NCBI GenBank assembly: GCA_022559985.1
Contig: JAFJTR010000008.1
Location: 1 to 64,000 of the forward strand
Direction: 5' to 3'
Length of the DNA stretch: 64,000 nt
Source: Parastagonospora avenae f. sp. tritici 18332-5
Taxonomy: Eukaryota; Ascomycota; Dothideomycetes; Pleosporales; Phaeosphaeriaceae
In this document: positions 46,357 through 58,034 of the stretch, one piece after another
Position numbering within the stretch: position 1 is the stretch's first letter
Layout: every line of letters starts with the position of its first letter
Position numbers and translations under genes: made by a program
Notes under the pieces: model-generated
What the model saw: the letters and a program-made list of their open reading frames with translations, nothing else
The model's database searches: none
What the model was told of the DNA's origin: nothing

Positions 46357-48001
46357 CTACTCCGCAGGCAATTTCCACCCACCAGGCCTAGATATATCGT
46401 AGTACGAAGTCAGTGTGTGTCTCACATGCAATTCGTACATATAATTTACTTACATGAGCTCCGTAAATACCTTTAGCGGATCATGTTTCTCTCTGATATC
46501 CTTAAGCTTCTTCAGATTTTCAGCGCCGTAGCTCTGAAACACAGGCTGCTCCTCTCCGGCCTCGTTCAAGAATAGGTACTGTGTACCCAATCCAGACCTG
46601 TTCAACAGATCATTCACCAGAGTTCTAAAGTCTGTCGCAAACTTGTGCATGTATGCATCATCTGCCTCAGACCACCATGCCAGTTGCAGCACAGTCCAAA
46701 GATAGGGCGCTTTAGAATCATCGATGCCTTGTGGGTTGCCACCCTTGAGGTTGCCTTGGCGGATAAACTCCTTAGTGATAGGCTGGAACGATACACCAGC
46801 GGTAGCGTTAGCACGGTCTGCGAGCTTCTTGTTCGTTTCTGAAATGAGGGTTCCGTGAATGAGGTCGATTGCATCTCGGCTAGCCAAGCTCGAGATAGTT
46901 TGCCACTTGCGGCGAAGTGTCCCCGAGACTGGACCTTGGTAGCTTTTGAGGAACTCGTTCAGTGGCTGTAACTTGTAGTCATCCTTTACAGGTTTCATGA
47001 TAGGCTCGGTGAAGTTGACCCAGACGTAGGAAGCATCAATATCAGAGTCGTAGAACCTTGTGGCGAGGTATCTTACTTCCTTCATGTGGGGATCGATAGT
47101 GACGACGGGTGTCAACGCTGCTTTCGCATCTGTACCACCATATTGGGCGAAGTTATAGACAGCATCAAGGAACTTCGGTGCTTGGTCGCTCAAGTATTCT
47201 GACGATCCAATGAACACTTTCGGTGACTTCCGGGTGGCAAGGTCAAAGCGGGTCACGATACAGAAAGAGTTGCCGCCAGCTTTCAGTGCCCAGAAGAGGT
47301 CCGAATACGAATTGTTCGCGGTCGCCTCAACGATCGAACCATCAGCTAATACGCACTAGCAAGATTAGCATATGTCTTGAAAAGCGTAGTGAACACCCAC
47401 CTCGTACTTCAGCACGTTGTCGGAAGCGAAGCCATATTGACCCGAGTAGAAGGAAAGACCTCCGCCCAGTAGCAGACCTGACACTCCAACCTCTCCCACA
47501 CGCCCGCCAACCACGGCCAAGCCATCTTTTGCTAAAAAGTTGTACACTTGTACCCACCTTAGCCCTGCTCCAACCGATACCACATCCTTGTTGTCATTCA
47601 GCTGCAAGCCGTTGAGGTTCGTCGTTGATAGTAGAACACCTGGCGCATCGATGTTGTTGCTTCCTGCAATCGGCATGTGACCACCACCGCGAACTGCGAA
47701 TTTTGTCTCGGTCTGGGTGAACTTCTGGATGGCGAAAACCACACCACGCGCATCTGCGGGTGTGAAGACACAGTTGGGTTTCTTGTAGTTGGAGGTAGCG
47801 TAGCTGTACTCTTTCACTAGTTAGAGAAAACGAGTATATAATGGGGTCATACCTACGAGCTCGAGTTTCATTCGTGTACCCTTCTGAACCAGGGTAGTAG
47901 GTAAGGTGGGGATAAGCTGCTTTTAATTGCACACATGCATCAGTTGCAGCAACCGCCGAAGCGATGCCAGCAACCAGCGTCAGTAGGCTTAAGTTCAGCA
48001 T
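46357..48001 (-). CDS. Secreted FAD-linked oxidoreductase (BBE-like family)
   Basis: Four exons: 48001-47857, 47816-47401, 47355-46454 and 46387-46357, with introns of 40, 45 and 66 nt, giving 497 residues. Signal peptide MLNLSLLTLVAGIASAVA. The FAD_binding_4 domain has RGGGHMPIAGSNN, whose His is the usual site of covalent flavin attachment. Then follow VSVGAGLRWVQVYNFLAKDGL and GLLLGGGLSFYSGQYGFASDNV. The second Cys linkage of berberine-bridge enzymes is not visible. The last exon supplies the family's C-terminus (FTELMPGGWKLPAE). Without it the frame stops at a TAA that overlaps a perfect GTAAGT donor. Such enzymes oxidise sugars, alkaloids or phenolic metabolites outside the cell; the substrate is unknown. 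The 40-nt first intron is unusually short but required by phase. Confidence 0.87.
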
Positions 48002-48198
48002 CCTGAATGCCGCGAGGAGCAAGGGGTCGGGCTGATTGTGCGGTTGAGGACACTGGAGTGAGAGGTACAACGTTCTTCGATTGCTCCTGCATGGCGTACT
48101 CACCGCCAAGCGGCTGATCTACACCAAACGGTGCTAGTGCGTACACAAGCGGGATGAGCACTCGTGCCAAAACCGAAAAAGACACCTCCAATCAAAAT

Positions 48199-49536
48199 TT
48201 ACTTCCTGTACTGAGCTTTGTATCCTCCAGGAAGCTCAGTCACCCCTAAAGAGGTCAGTGGATATGTATGTTAACGGCATTTGCGTACTTACAAGCATCG
48301 ATTTCCTCCTTCACGACACGATCAACTGTGCATTTGTTCATCGCAGCCGCGTCCTGCGTCTTCAGTGTTGGACAATCGATATAGCATGGGTTATCAAGTG
48401 CGCGTTGCAGGGCGTCGTCTTTCCAGCCGAAGAGGTAGTCACCATGGTTTGCGTAGCCTGTACTGTACGACAGGTCAGCAGTCGTTATGATGTTCTGATT
48501 GGACTGCACTAACCCGTCACCAAAACTCCACACAAAAGGTTGAGATCCATCAGTCGGCCAATCGTCTTTGTTGTTGAATTGTGCTGTGTCCCAAATGACC
48601 TCGTAGAAAAGCTGGCCCATGCGTACGGGATGTGAAGCTGGACATGGACCGCCGGATTCGAAGCTACCAAACTCTGGGTATGACATGTGCGCCATGTGAT
48701 CAGGGGAGTCGAGATTCTTACCATCCCAACAGGTAGGAAATCTGACAGCCGTCATGATGCCAGCTGCGCATGGTTTCGTCGGAAAGTCCAGGGTTTGAGG
48801 ATCACGGGTGTTGATGTTGTCCAGGCAGGTAAATGTGAGTTGCCGGAAACGCTCAGCTTCGGCTTGGGTACGGGCGTTGACATCGCCAACGAACATGCGA
48901 AAGCCCTGTTGTTGTGTAAGAATATGACGCCAAAGATCAAACTGCATGGACAGTGACTTGACTTACGGGCTGAAATGCTTGAACTTTTGAGGTCTGCTGA
49001 AAGTTATACAGACCGTCTTGCATGTAGTAGACAGTCATTCCACCATTAACACCCGTGAAGCCACTGTTGGGAATTTGAGGTACACGCTTATACGTGCCGT
49101 TTTTTGCCTTGAAGTAGCTAGTGAGCGGTCAGTCGTTTTGGCCTATGTAAACATCGACGTGTTTTAATCCTTACAGCACAGCAGTCCAGTAGTTCTGACG
49201 ACCTTTAGCTAGTTGAAAACGGTGAAACATCGTAGTATTTGACGTACCGAGAAGTCTTCGCTGAACTGGCATGATGTGCATGTGGATTCTCCAGGCATAT
49301 CTTTCGCTGGGTCCATTGTGATGTTGAAGGAGTTCTACGACACAGTCAGTTCTTTGCCTTCGCTCAGGAGTGTAGGCTCTTACGCCTCCTAAAATTTGGT
49401 GAAGATGTGGTGATGGGGCTTGACCCGGTGTTACGAGAGGATCAAGGCGGTCAATGACGAGTTGTGCACAAGGGAAGCGCAGCAAAGCATCTACAGGCGC
49501 AAATAGCGCAACAGCTGTCACGGTAAGTACCCTCAT
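48199..49536 (-). CDS. Secreted DUF1996 domain protein
   Basis: Seven exons: 49536-49384, 49334-49248, 49194-49175, 49117-48967, 48905-48514, 48462-48293 and 48245-48199, all joined in phase, giving 339 residues. The signal peptide is followed at once by the family hallmark FPCAQLVIDRLDPLV and HLHQILGG. CTSCQFSEDFSNYWTAVLYFK, the NGGMTVYYMQDG segment, FPTCWDGKNLDSPDHMAHMSYP, the CPASHPVRM block and a final HGDYLFGWKDDALQRALDNPC follow. Five conserved cysteines are seen. DUF1996 proteins are secreted, often multiply duplicated in ascomycetes, with unknown activity. A 20-nt exon 3 and a 51-nt intron within SFGDGTGYANHGDY were needed to restore the motif. It lies upstream of, and in the same direction as, the FAD oxidase. 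Confidence 0.9.
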
Positions 49537-49602
49537 GTTGTCTGTGGTTGTATGTATTGGAGCAAAGAAGCTCCAGAAGAACCATCATACGGCTTCCGGA
49601 GT

Positions 49603-49608
49603 CTTATA
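49603..49608 (-). promoter_or_regulatory. TATA box of the DUF1996 gene
   Basis: TATAAG on the minus strand, 67 nt upstream of the ATG at 49536. Confidence 0.4.
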
Positions 49609-50672
49609 CAAAGATGCGCATAGGTCTGGGATGCCGCGATCGTGGGTCGAATGCTATGAAACCACAACGATATACACATCGATTTCCAATCCTTGGTTTG
49701 AGTAGCACTTGCTGGGCACTTTACCTGGATCTTCAAAACAGATTGATCAAGGCCTATTAGTAATTTACTTGGAATGCATCCGCTAGATCCGCTCGCCCGC
49801 AATATCATCAAATTGCTTTGTCGATCAGCAGGCATCGATATGAGGCCTCAACGCATGGACGCTCTTCTTGGAATGAAAGTGACCAAAATGGGCCAAACCT
49901 TTTCATTCAGTTTCTGTTTTGGTAGGCGATTGTACCTCCGTGTCACTTCGGTCAGCCTTGGTAATGTTATGGTGCATGCAGGACCGTAGATCGGGCCCGG
50001 TATAGGTTGATGCCTGTGCTTCCCGATACTTGTTGAAGATGGTGACTCTTAAGTATCTCCCGGCAGTTACACTCTGCGGCATGGCCCAGGTAGTTTCCTG
50101 TCTCGGAACGATATTTTATAAGATTTCCATTGGTCCGTGGGAGTTTAGCTTCGCAAATTTGTCCAAGTAACGTTGAGGTAAACACTCTGTCGGAATCCCC
50201 GCCACAATGCCAAGTCGTGGGGAAGCATACAAACACCATCTGCTTAAATTGTGTGGGGCTTTGTGTTTGCGTATGCGTGCTTCCGCCTAAAGTTGCTCTA
50301 TAAGCCAAGCACACGATGTGCGCGGTGATTGGCCAGCAAAAGGACTTCCGGGGGATGGGCTTTAGATGGACACGATGCGCGAACCTGGGCAAAGGGCCAT
50401 TTACATGTGTGCAGCCGGTCGATATAATGATTTTATGGGCAGCAGAACGTGGAATAGAGATTCTGACGCGCAAGTAACGTTGATAACCGGGTATGCGCCT
50501 GTTGGTGCAATCTACATTATGTTGTGTCATCAGCGCGCCTGTTCATACCTTCAACGTACTTCGTAAGGGTTGTGATATATCTCCTTTGAATGTCCAGAGA
50601 CGTTCCCGCTTGCATTGAACCCGCTCACACAGCCGATTTCCATTCGACTACGACCATCTCCCCGCATCAACG
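49609..50672. other. Intergenic region
   Basis: A 187-codon minus-strand frame at 49967-50530 has no recognisable features. The region is the shared upstream space of the DUF1996 gene (minus) and the G1-fold gene (plus). Confidence 0.4.
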
Positions 50673-51397
50673 ATGAAACCGAGCTCTCTTGCTGCACTTG
50701 CGGGCTTCGTTTCTGTCGCACTAGCCGCATTCGATCTCAATCGAGGAGGCGGGGTGCTGAAGGCCCCTGAGGGAGATCCTTTTAGGACCGTCAGCGGTAC
50801 TTTCGTCGTACCAAATCTCTTCGGCACGAACAGACTCTCCATATGGGTCGGAATCGGCGACTCGCTACAGCAGAACTATGTTTTGGGTGGCGGCATAACC
50901 TATAATAGCACGCTTCTCAGCTTCTCAGCATATTGGCCACGTCCAGTAAGCGACACAACTTCGACAGTCCCGGTTGCAAGTGGCAATTCGATCACCGTGA
51001 CCATCAACACGGCTGACACTGGCGGTACTGTAACGGTGGAGAACACGACTCAGAATAAGACGACAACGCAGTCGCTATCTGCTCCAGCTGGTGTGGATTC
51101 CGCCGAGCTCACAGCGCTTGCAGCCGACTGGTTCGTTCAGGCATATCAGGTAGTTCCTGGGCAGCTGGTGCAGACACCCAACTTTGGCACTGTGTCCTTC
51201 ACAGCGTGCACAGCAACAACGAAGAGCGGGGTTTCGGTTCCAATCTCCGGTGCAGGTCGATACGAGATTCAGGGTACTAGTGGCCAGGTCAGTATAAGGT
51301 ATGAAAGCCCTTGGGAAAATTGTCTGCTCACTACCATTAGATGTACTCCAGCACAACGATTTCGAGCACAGGCATCTCCGTTAAGCGGCAAGCGTAA
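50673..51397 (+). CDS. Secreted G1/eqolisin-fold protein, catalytic residues replaced
   Basis: Exons are 50673-51287 and 51341-51397 (53-nt intron), giving 223 residues. A signal peptide (MKPSSLAALAGFVSVALA) precedes a beta-sandwich of the G1 (eqolisin, glutamic peptidase) type: FVVPN, LSIWVGIGD, a repeated T/S/V-rich strand pattern, ENTTQNKTTTQSL, the WF segment LAADWFVQAYQV, FGTVSFTACTA. Active members have Gln in I-L-Q-T-G after WVGI and Glu in AEWIVED. Here the corresponding stretches read V-L-G-G-G and ADWFVQA, so both catalytic positions appear substituted. The mature sequence follows the signal peptide directly, without the long propeptide of the active proteases. The likely role is a non-proteolytic lectin-like or cell-wall protein. 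A cluster of N-glycosylation sites is present. Confidence 0.72.
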
Positions 51398-51755
51398 ATC
51401 CGATCGTCCAAAGTCGCATATTGAATTGTAACCAAATGAGACAAAGAAATTATGTGTCGCACTGCACTGCAATGAGCTTTAACTGTGATGTCAGACCTTT
51501 GTATACTAGATGCACGCCGTCCGTAGTAGCTTCGTGATCGTACTTTGCTATGATATGCGATGCAAGATGAAATTTGAGGATGTTTACCTGGTTTCCTTCC
51601 ACGTGCGATCAGATAAGATGGGCGTGTAGGAGTGAGAAAGGATGCGTGAAGTGCAAATGACTCTCCGACATCCGATGACGTTGCTAGCGCAGACGCGCCT
51701 TCCCCACGAATTTCCTCCGACGCGTCGCGACAATCTTCGTGCAGCGAATTCCAAG

Positions 51756-53010
51756 ATGCGCTTCAAGGCATCGATACAGAGTATCAATACCTTCACTAGT
51801 ATGTACCTGTACTCTATTCATTTTCGGTGACTGCTGACATGACGCAGAGCTCACCGCATCCCTCAATTCGCTAGGCCCGCTCGCTTGGGTGAAGCTCAGC
51901 GAAGAGCAGGTATGCTTTACCATTATACCTGAACAAGGCACGCAAGTGTGGGCGTGAGTTCACGTGCCCCATACTATGACTTATCCTCCACTCTAACTTG
52001 ACTTAGTGTTCTTCACATTGTAAGCCCGCCTGTCCCGTCTGAACCACAATCAGTCTAACATGCCACGCAGGACGCCATCTTCGAAACCATCAGCGTCCAA
52101 TCCGCCGCCAACAACATCATAAATCTCGAAGTGCCCTTGGTAGCCCTCAATCGCGCCCTCAAATCTGCGGTCAACGCTACATCTGCGAATATCCGTCTTA
52201 CCAAGAAAGACAACCTGCCTGTCCTCGCCCTCACAATCATCACGACCACGTCTTCAAACTCGCATAGCGCTATCCCCACCGCCACGAACAACGACGATGG
52301 CTTCGATCCCTCGTTTGAACAAGACTTCGGCGGCAACCGCGAAACCATCGTGACGCAGGAAATCCCCGTGCGCGTGCTCGCACCAGATGTCGTAGCTGGT
52401 CTGCACGAGCCCCGAACCCGGGAACCAGACGTACACATCATGTTGCCTCCGCTCATACAACTGAAGTCCATATCCGACCGCTTCACCAAGATCGCCCTGG
52501 GTGATGGGAAGACGACGAAGACGCGGTTGGAGTTGGCGGCCAATATGCACGGCTGCTTGAAAATGAGCATCCACACCGACGCAATGAATATCAGCAGCGT
52601 CTGGACTGATCTGAATAATCCGGATCTGGACCCAAATCAGGTTGAGGGCGGAGAGGATGGCATTGCGGTGCATCCGAGTGAGCGCATGAGGTTGGTGGGG
52701 AGTGCAGATGGGAGGAGTGAAGAGGGATGGGCGATTGTGAGGATTGATGGGCGAGATTGGGGAAAGGTGATGAGTGTGGGGAGATTGGGCGGGAGGGTCG
52801 TTGCTTGTGAGTTGACGCGATGCATTCCAACGTACTGGATACTAATTGGCCACAGGTTTCATCAACGAGCATGCGCTGATTCTATACGTTTACCTACCCA
52901 GCGAACATAGCGAGGAAGAGTCGGTATTGACGGTACATCTCCCCCTCAGCCTCTCTAAATCCGTCTTACTAACATGCTAGCAGTACTACGTCAGTTCTTA
53001 CAGCGCATAG
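51756..53010 (+). CDS. HUS1: HUS1, 9-1-1 DNA-damage checkpoint clamp subunit
   Basis: Six exons: 51756-51798, 51848-51953, 52007-52019, 52071-52806, 52856-52932 and 52984-53010, giving 333 residues. The start MRFKASIQSINTFTKLTASL and the PCNA-like fold segments are those of fungal HUS1: WVKLSEEQVCFTIIPEQGTQVWAVLHIDAIFE, then IINLEVPLVALNRALKS, RLTKKDNLPVLALTI and the mid-domain EIPVRVL. The SVGRLGGRVVACFINEHALILYVYLPS stretch comes near the C-terminus and the protein ends YYVSSYSA. HUS1 forms a ring with RAD9 and RAD1 that is loaded at damaged DNA to activate ATR-type checkpoint signalling in the nucleus. Exon 3 is only 13 nt and is certain because it alone restores AVLHIDAIF. Confidence 0.95.
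52007..52019 (+). other. 13-nt microexon of HUS1
   Basis: It is flanked by introns of 53 and 51 nt, has good GT-AG sites, and encodes the VLHI core of a conserved strand. Confidence 0.85.
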
Positions 53011-56000
53011 CCTGGCACATGACCACTCTTACGAATAACGATTCAGATACCACCTAGGAGACCACGTAGCAGAACACAATACACATACCTTGCAACATTC
53101 ATGTTGTCACTGCGCAGTCCGCGTACCAGAGCGAAGCACGACTGCCTGGCCCCGAGCCAAGCCCGCATACCTACTTCATCGATGCCCATGTCCGGCCAAG
53201 CAATCAGTCGCCCCGGGAGGCCTTACCGTGGCTCAGTGGCGCCCCGTGCATCAGGCGGTGGCAACACTGAGACACTTTGGTGGCTTGCCAGAATTACACT
53301 CTGAGACAATGCCAGTGCTCTAGTGACTGCGTCCGGTCGGGAGGATGGAGGGACGGGCCGAAGAAGGTGACGAGAGACTGTGCGCTTCGGGATGACTGGA
53401 GACATGTTTGTGCGCCGCCGCAGGTATGGGGAAAGATGTTGCGAGCTCGGCAATTCAGCTGTGGTCATTGTTGGCGTTTGCGTTGCAGCCTGGTGTGGCT
53501 GCATGTGTGTCTTGACTCTGTCGCAGCACGATCATGAGTCTGAGGTCTCTGTTCGTGCACCCATTTACTCGAGTTTGACCGGTATGACTCTTTGCATGCA
53601 GCATGGCTGGTACTGGTACTCGGCGTTTCGACGTCTCTCCGTCACATTTGGTGACACATACCTTCACGCGCCACACGCCTTACGTATCTTCAAACCACAA
53701 CTTAACCACCTCATGCCTAGACATCTGCTTCTATCGCCAATCAGTCTGTAATCCCTTCGCCGTCGTACAATTCATCGCAATTTCTCTGCGCCCATTCACC
53801 ATGAGACAACTCCTCGCCCGCATATACTCTAAAAAACATCAAGTCACGACTTTCAACAGTCATACATGAGCCATCCAAATCATAAACTGTTAATTCGTCT
53901 AGTAAGTAAGCTGGTTGCCTAAACGGTTACTTTGTTCTACACCAAGTTCCTCGGAACGAGGCGAATTATTTTTTGTCCATCCAGCAGCGTGAGTTCGGAT
54001 TCTTGCGAGCACTGTTCCACCTTCTTGGCTCTTACTAAGGTGGACATGATTACTGCTGCCGTTTCCTTTGCTTCCCTTGTCATGTTTCCTCAAATGTCTC
54101 GCATAAGTCTTTTTCTTATTTCTGAGCGCGTGCGATAGCACCATCGGTCGGTCAGTGTTGGAATAAGTCTCCGCGCTTCATCGTTTGAAGCAAGGGGTTG
54201 TGCATCATTCAGCCCTACGGACGTGACGCTGCGTCATCCGTAAGGCTGCGTCGGGGCCGCCGAGGAATGCTGATCGTCCTGATTGGGAAATGGGTAGTGT
54301 GCGCAGTTTCAACGCAGAGGACTAGGGGAACAGGGGGAGTTGTGAATGTGGAAGATGGCTGTAGGAAGCAATTGGGCATTTTGACTTGTTCACCGGCGGT
54401 GTATCTATGGTGAAGTGCATTTGCCTCGCGCTAGGTTGCATGTCTGTGCGAACGGAATTGATTTTGGAGTTGCACATCGAACAGTGCGACACGGAACCTT
54501 CTGATGAGGTTCCTCATGAGCGTGCAAAAAGAAAAAGATTATGTAACCGCCTGTCTCCGGCTGGACACATTGTACCTATCTTTTGCGTTCCATCGCCTGC
54601 GCCTGCAGTTCGTGACATATTCCACAACCACCTCGCATCCCTCTGACATTCTCGCAATACTTGGACCTACCTCTCAAGGCAATATTTCTCAAACGCCACG
54701 GGTGGCGCCGATACTGCAACGTCCCACGAGCCCAGTCTTCGGGTTCGACAATGCGTCACCCCCCGTCCGAAGTGCAGCCGGCCTAAGCGAGTGAACACAT
54801 GTTCAGCGACGAAACGTGCTGGAGCCTTGTTATTGAGGTAACCACTTGACGAGGCTGTGACCGGACGCGGGACCCTCTACCCCCGAGTCTTGTGAAATGG
54901 CCGACGGCGAGCGAGCGATGCAACATTGGCGCCTGCTCGAAGGTTCTCGAGAGCACAGATGGCGGCGCTGCTTGGAAATGCGAGAAAAGGGCGTCGCGGA
55001 CAACGGATTTCCAAGCCCATCACGCATGCCCCAATGCAGTAGTCTCCCATGGCCCCAAAATAACCCATTTGAAGCGAGAATGTGTGCAAAATACACCTTA
55101 TCGAGCGCCTGCATGATGGATAGGCTATTATTACGCACAGTCAGCAGCCTTCTTTCCCCCAATCCCATCTTTATCTTGTGCATGTATTTAACCTGTTGGG
55201 GACAATGGCTGACACCTGAACATGAAACGTGCGGCGCAGTCAGCCCTGTGGGCGCGAAAACGCGCTTGACGCGATTAGGACACGCTACGATGGGATCGGG
55301 GCAGTGCCTATTTTTGGGGTCTTGTGCAGAGCTGATGATGATGCTGCGATGCGCGAGGGTGTTCCTGCAGGTGCGCAGATGGTGTGAGTGGAGTAGCCTC
55401 ACTGCCGGATCTGCGGCACGAGCGCTTCGAATTGATAATGGCGATTCGTCAGGATGCGAGTGTGAGCTATCGTTAGAGAGAGCATCGTGGGAGTTAACGT
55501 GGCCGCCGTGGAAGCGAAGCCAAGTCACACTGCCATTGGAGCGAGTATTTCCGGACCCAATAGATCACGAGAATCGACAGGGACGTGTTGAGAGAGGCCT
55601 GCCTCCAAGGCAGTATCGCTACAGGACCCGACTTCCTAATGCTGCTGCCGGCAGTGCTGGTTGTCCCGATCCTCGATATAGTTCAGGGGGTGCATCTGAT
55701 GTCGTGCACCTGGAAAAGTTACATTTCCATGTCGTCGGGTGGACGGTGTACGAATGCAGGCATTGGAGCTCATGGGCATCCTTCTGCATCTGTAGCACGA
55801 ACGTGGCTCAATTCCGATACCAAGTCGACCCATGTGGGAATATGCAACGTGAGCACATCTGCGAGATGTATTGGATATGTTTCAAGAGCCCTGCTTGCAG
55901 ATAGCAAAGCGAGCATTTTGCTGATTGGCGTATCAAGGATATAATGTCAAATGGGCGTCTGGGCGTAGGTCGCTGTCCGAACAGTCAATTGGGTTCAGCT

Positions 56001-57555
56001 CAAGCGGGTGTGCACGCGCCAAGTACAGTGAACTAAATTTCGCCCGCAAGTCGCAGTCGCAATTGTACGAAATGTCTCCACGAAATTGCTGTGCACATTA
56101 CTCATTCGCCGCCGGTCAACAATGATCAAAAGGACGGTTCTCTAGCACCTTCATAGTGTGTATTCCCAGTAGTGCAGGACTACGGGCAATGCACATGCAA
56201 GGGCACTGTTCCTCGGCTCCGGGCTCGTGTTCTGGCAGCGGGAACTATGCCCGTCACAGTTATTGTTACTGCACACAATCGCACTGAGTGGGTACCTGGA
56301 GACCACAGCTGGACCATGTGCGCTGAACTTCGCGGAGAGCCTCCGTTCCGTCACAGGCACGCAGCACAAGTCGGCGAATTCCGTATCTGGGATACTGCTC
56401 GTCTCAACGGCTGATTCTGTACCTTGGATGGTAGTCATCCCAACGGCTGATTCCAGCATTCAGGCACCAACGGTGTGGCGCTCTGGAGTGGAGTTCGACA
56501 TTGGGGAGAGGGCCTGTGGCTCAACGCTCCGCCCTGCGCTGTATTCCTCAGCAAAAAAAGGTCCTTTGGGACGCTGATTCGCCGAGCTGGGGGTGTTTCA
56601 AGCTAAGCGGCGGCCTCCACCTTGGAACACTGTGCTGTAACGTTCCGAGCGTAGTTCGCACATGGCCTGAGGCAGCGCGCAGTGACAGCAGTGCTCTTGG
56701 CCACGGATCGTCCTCCATTTGGCGACTGCTGCACAAGATCGTCATAGATCGCATTGCTGTGCGACCGCGATAATTGATATTGCGCTGTACACTATCCAGA
56801 GTTGTCGAGCTCAGTACCGACAATCAATTGCTGTGCCGTCGCCTCATCGGGAGCGGCATCTCACCAGCGGGTTGCCGAAGCAGTCGAGTGTGTAACAATC
56901 CCTGCTGCATTGCGCAGGTCCGCTATTCGTGGGTCGAGGAGACCGATGCACATGCTCGTGATGATGCTGTATGACTGTGTCGCACATTATTATTTTCAAC
57001 CGCCAATAGCAGGCCCTGCAGCGCTTGTCGAAGAAGGATTCCTGCCTGATCTCCCCACGCCGTTCGTCTTCGCGATGCGTATCCGACGTGGGAACGAAGA
57101 CGTGTCCTGGAGGAGAGGAGGACTCAAGACGCAGATGGAGGGGAGGCAGTCATTCAAATCTCTCTGGTAAAGTGCACATCATCTGCGACCCTCGTCTCCC
57201 CACTTTCTTCGAGTCGCTCCACGGCGCAATCACCCAATCGCATGCTCGCGCAATGCCACCCGCGGGTCGACTCCAAGGTTGCGTCCTTAATCCCTAATCA
57301 GCGCAGCGCGGCTGGCCCCTAGCGTCGCAACCGTGCACTGCGGCTCATCCATGTGCCACGCCCTCAGCACTGACACACAGACCCTGAAACTTATTCTGGT
57401 CTGCCACCCATTCTATCCCGTCACTCGCCAGACGCTGCGCAGTGCGCCGTTGCAGGCTGCGATGACTAGAAGCCTTGACCAGGGCCAGGGCTGCGTGGGC
57501 TGGCAGCCATTCCCGGCGCTATGGTTTGCTGGTGAAGGTGTAAGTGAACAGTGCG
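53011..57555. other. Gene-poor region of 4.5 kb
   Basis: The longest open frame is 335 codons at 54897-55904 (+), overlapped by a 232-codon frame on the minus strand (54830-55528). Neither has domain motifs, a signal peptide or plausible composition (Cys, Trp and Arg are high, typical of non-coding frames). No recognised gene, RNA or mobile element. Confidence 0.4.
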
Positions 57556-57562
57556 TATAAAG
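57556..57562 (+). promoter_or_regulatory. TATA box ahead of micro-ORF transcript
   Basis: TATAAAG in GTGCGTATAAAGAC is followed by a long C/T- and CA-rich sequence that looks like a leader of a strongly expressed fungal gene. Confidence 0.45.
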
Positions 57563-57861
57563 ACATTGGATGCCTGGCGGCAGGCAGAGAATAGTCACAC
57601 CCACAACGAAAACGTAAACCATCCGCCTTCTTTCCAGCGTCCCTTTTCTTGGCCTGTACATCTCTGTTGTTTCATTTAAGTCGAGTCGATATCCCGTTGA
57701 GTCCAGGCATCACTTCAGTCATCCTCTTCTTCGGTCTTCCATCGCTTGCAAATCAGCATACTGAGTCGGCTTTCACTACAACTGTTCCGTTACCACTTCA
57801 TCTCCGACCTGCTATCACATCGCCACTACCATCAACTTCAATCATATATCAAACAATCCAA

Positions 57862-57888
57862 ATGGAAGGCCGCGGAGGTTACAACTAA
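57862..57888 (+). CDS. Micro-ORF 1, MEGRGGYN
   Basis: ATG GAA GGC CGC GGA GGT TAC AAC TAA encodes eight residues. The A three bases before the ATG (CCAAATGG) is a fair start context. The last six residues RGGYN plus preceding G are shared with the micro-ORF at 58011. It sits in an A/C-rich leader-like stretch about 300 nt after a TATA box. It may be translated as a peptide or act as a regulatory uORF. No larger protein is visible in this frame. Real coding is suggested only by the shared peptide. Confidence 0.45.
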   Translation: MEGRGGYN

Positions 57889-58010
57889 AGCGCTCGAACT
57901 ACCAAGCAATACCACCTCACACCAGATCCATACCATCTGAAACAACATCACCAACCCAGCTAAGAAGCATCCCAAAACTCCACTTCATCAACACCCGTAC
58001 GATTATCACC

Positions 58011-58034
58011 ATGGGTCGAGGCGGATACAACTAA
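58011..58034 (+). CDS. Micro-ORF 2, MGRGGYN
   Basis: ATG GGT CGA GGC GGA TAC AAC TAA encodes seven residues. The start context ATCACCATGGG is close to the best fungal consensus. The peptide shares GRGGYN and the stop with micro-ORF 1, yet most codons differ at third positions (CGC/CGA, GGA/GGC, GGT/GGA), which is what peptide-level selection would leave. The core R-G-G-x-N recalls the repeated GRGGAGN motif of fungal DUF3602 proteins, but that link is only a resemblance. The spacing between the two micro-ORFs is 122 nt. Confidence 0.5.
   Translation: MGRGGYN

Noticed and set aside
54830..55528. 232-codon minus-strand frame
   Set aside because: No signature, no splice pattern, overlaps another open frame on the plus strand.
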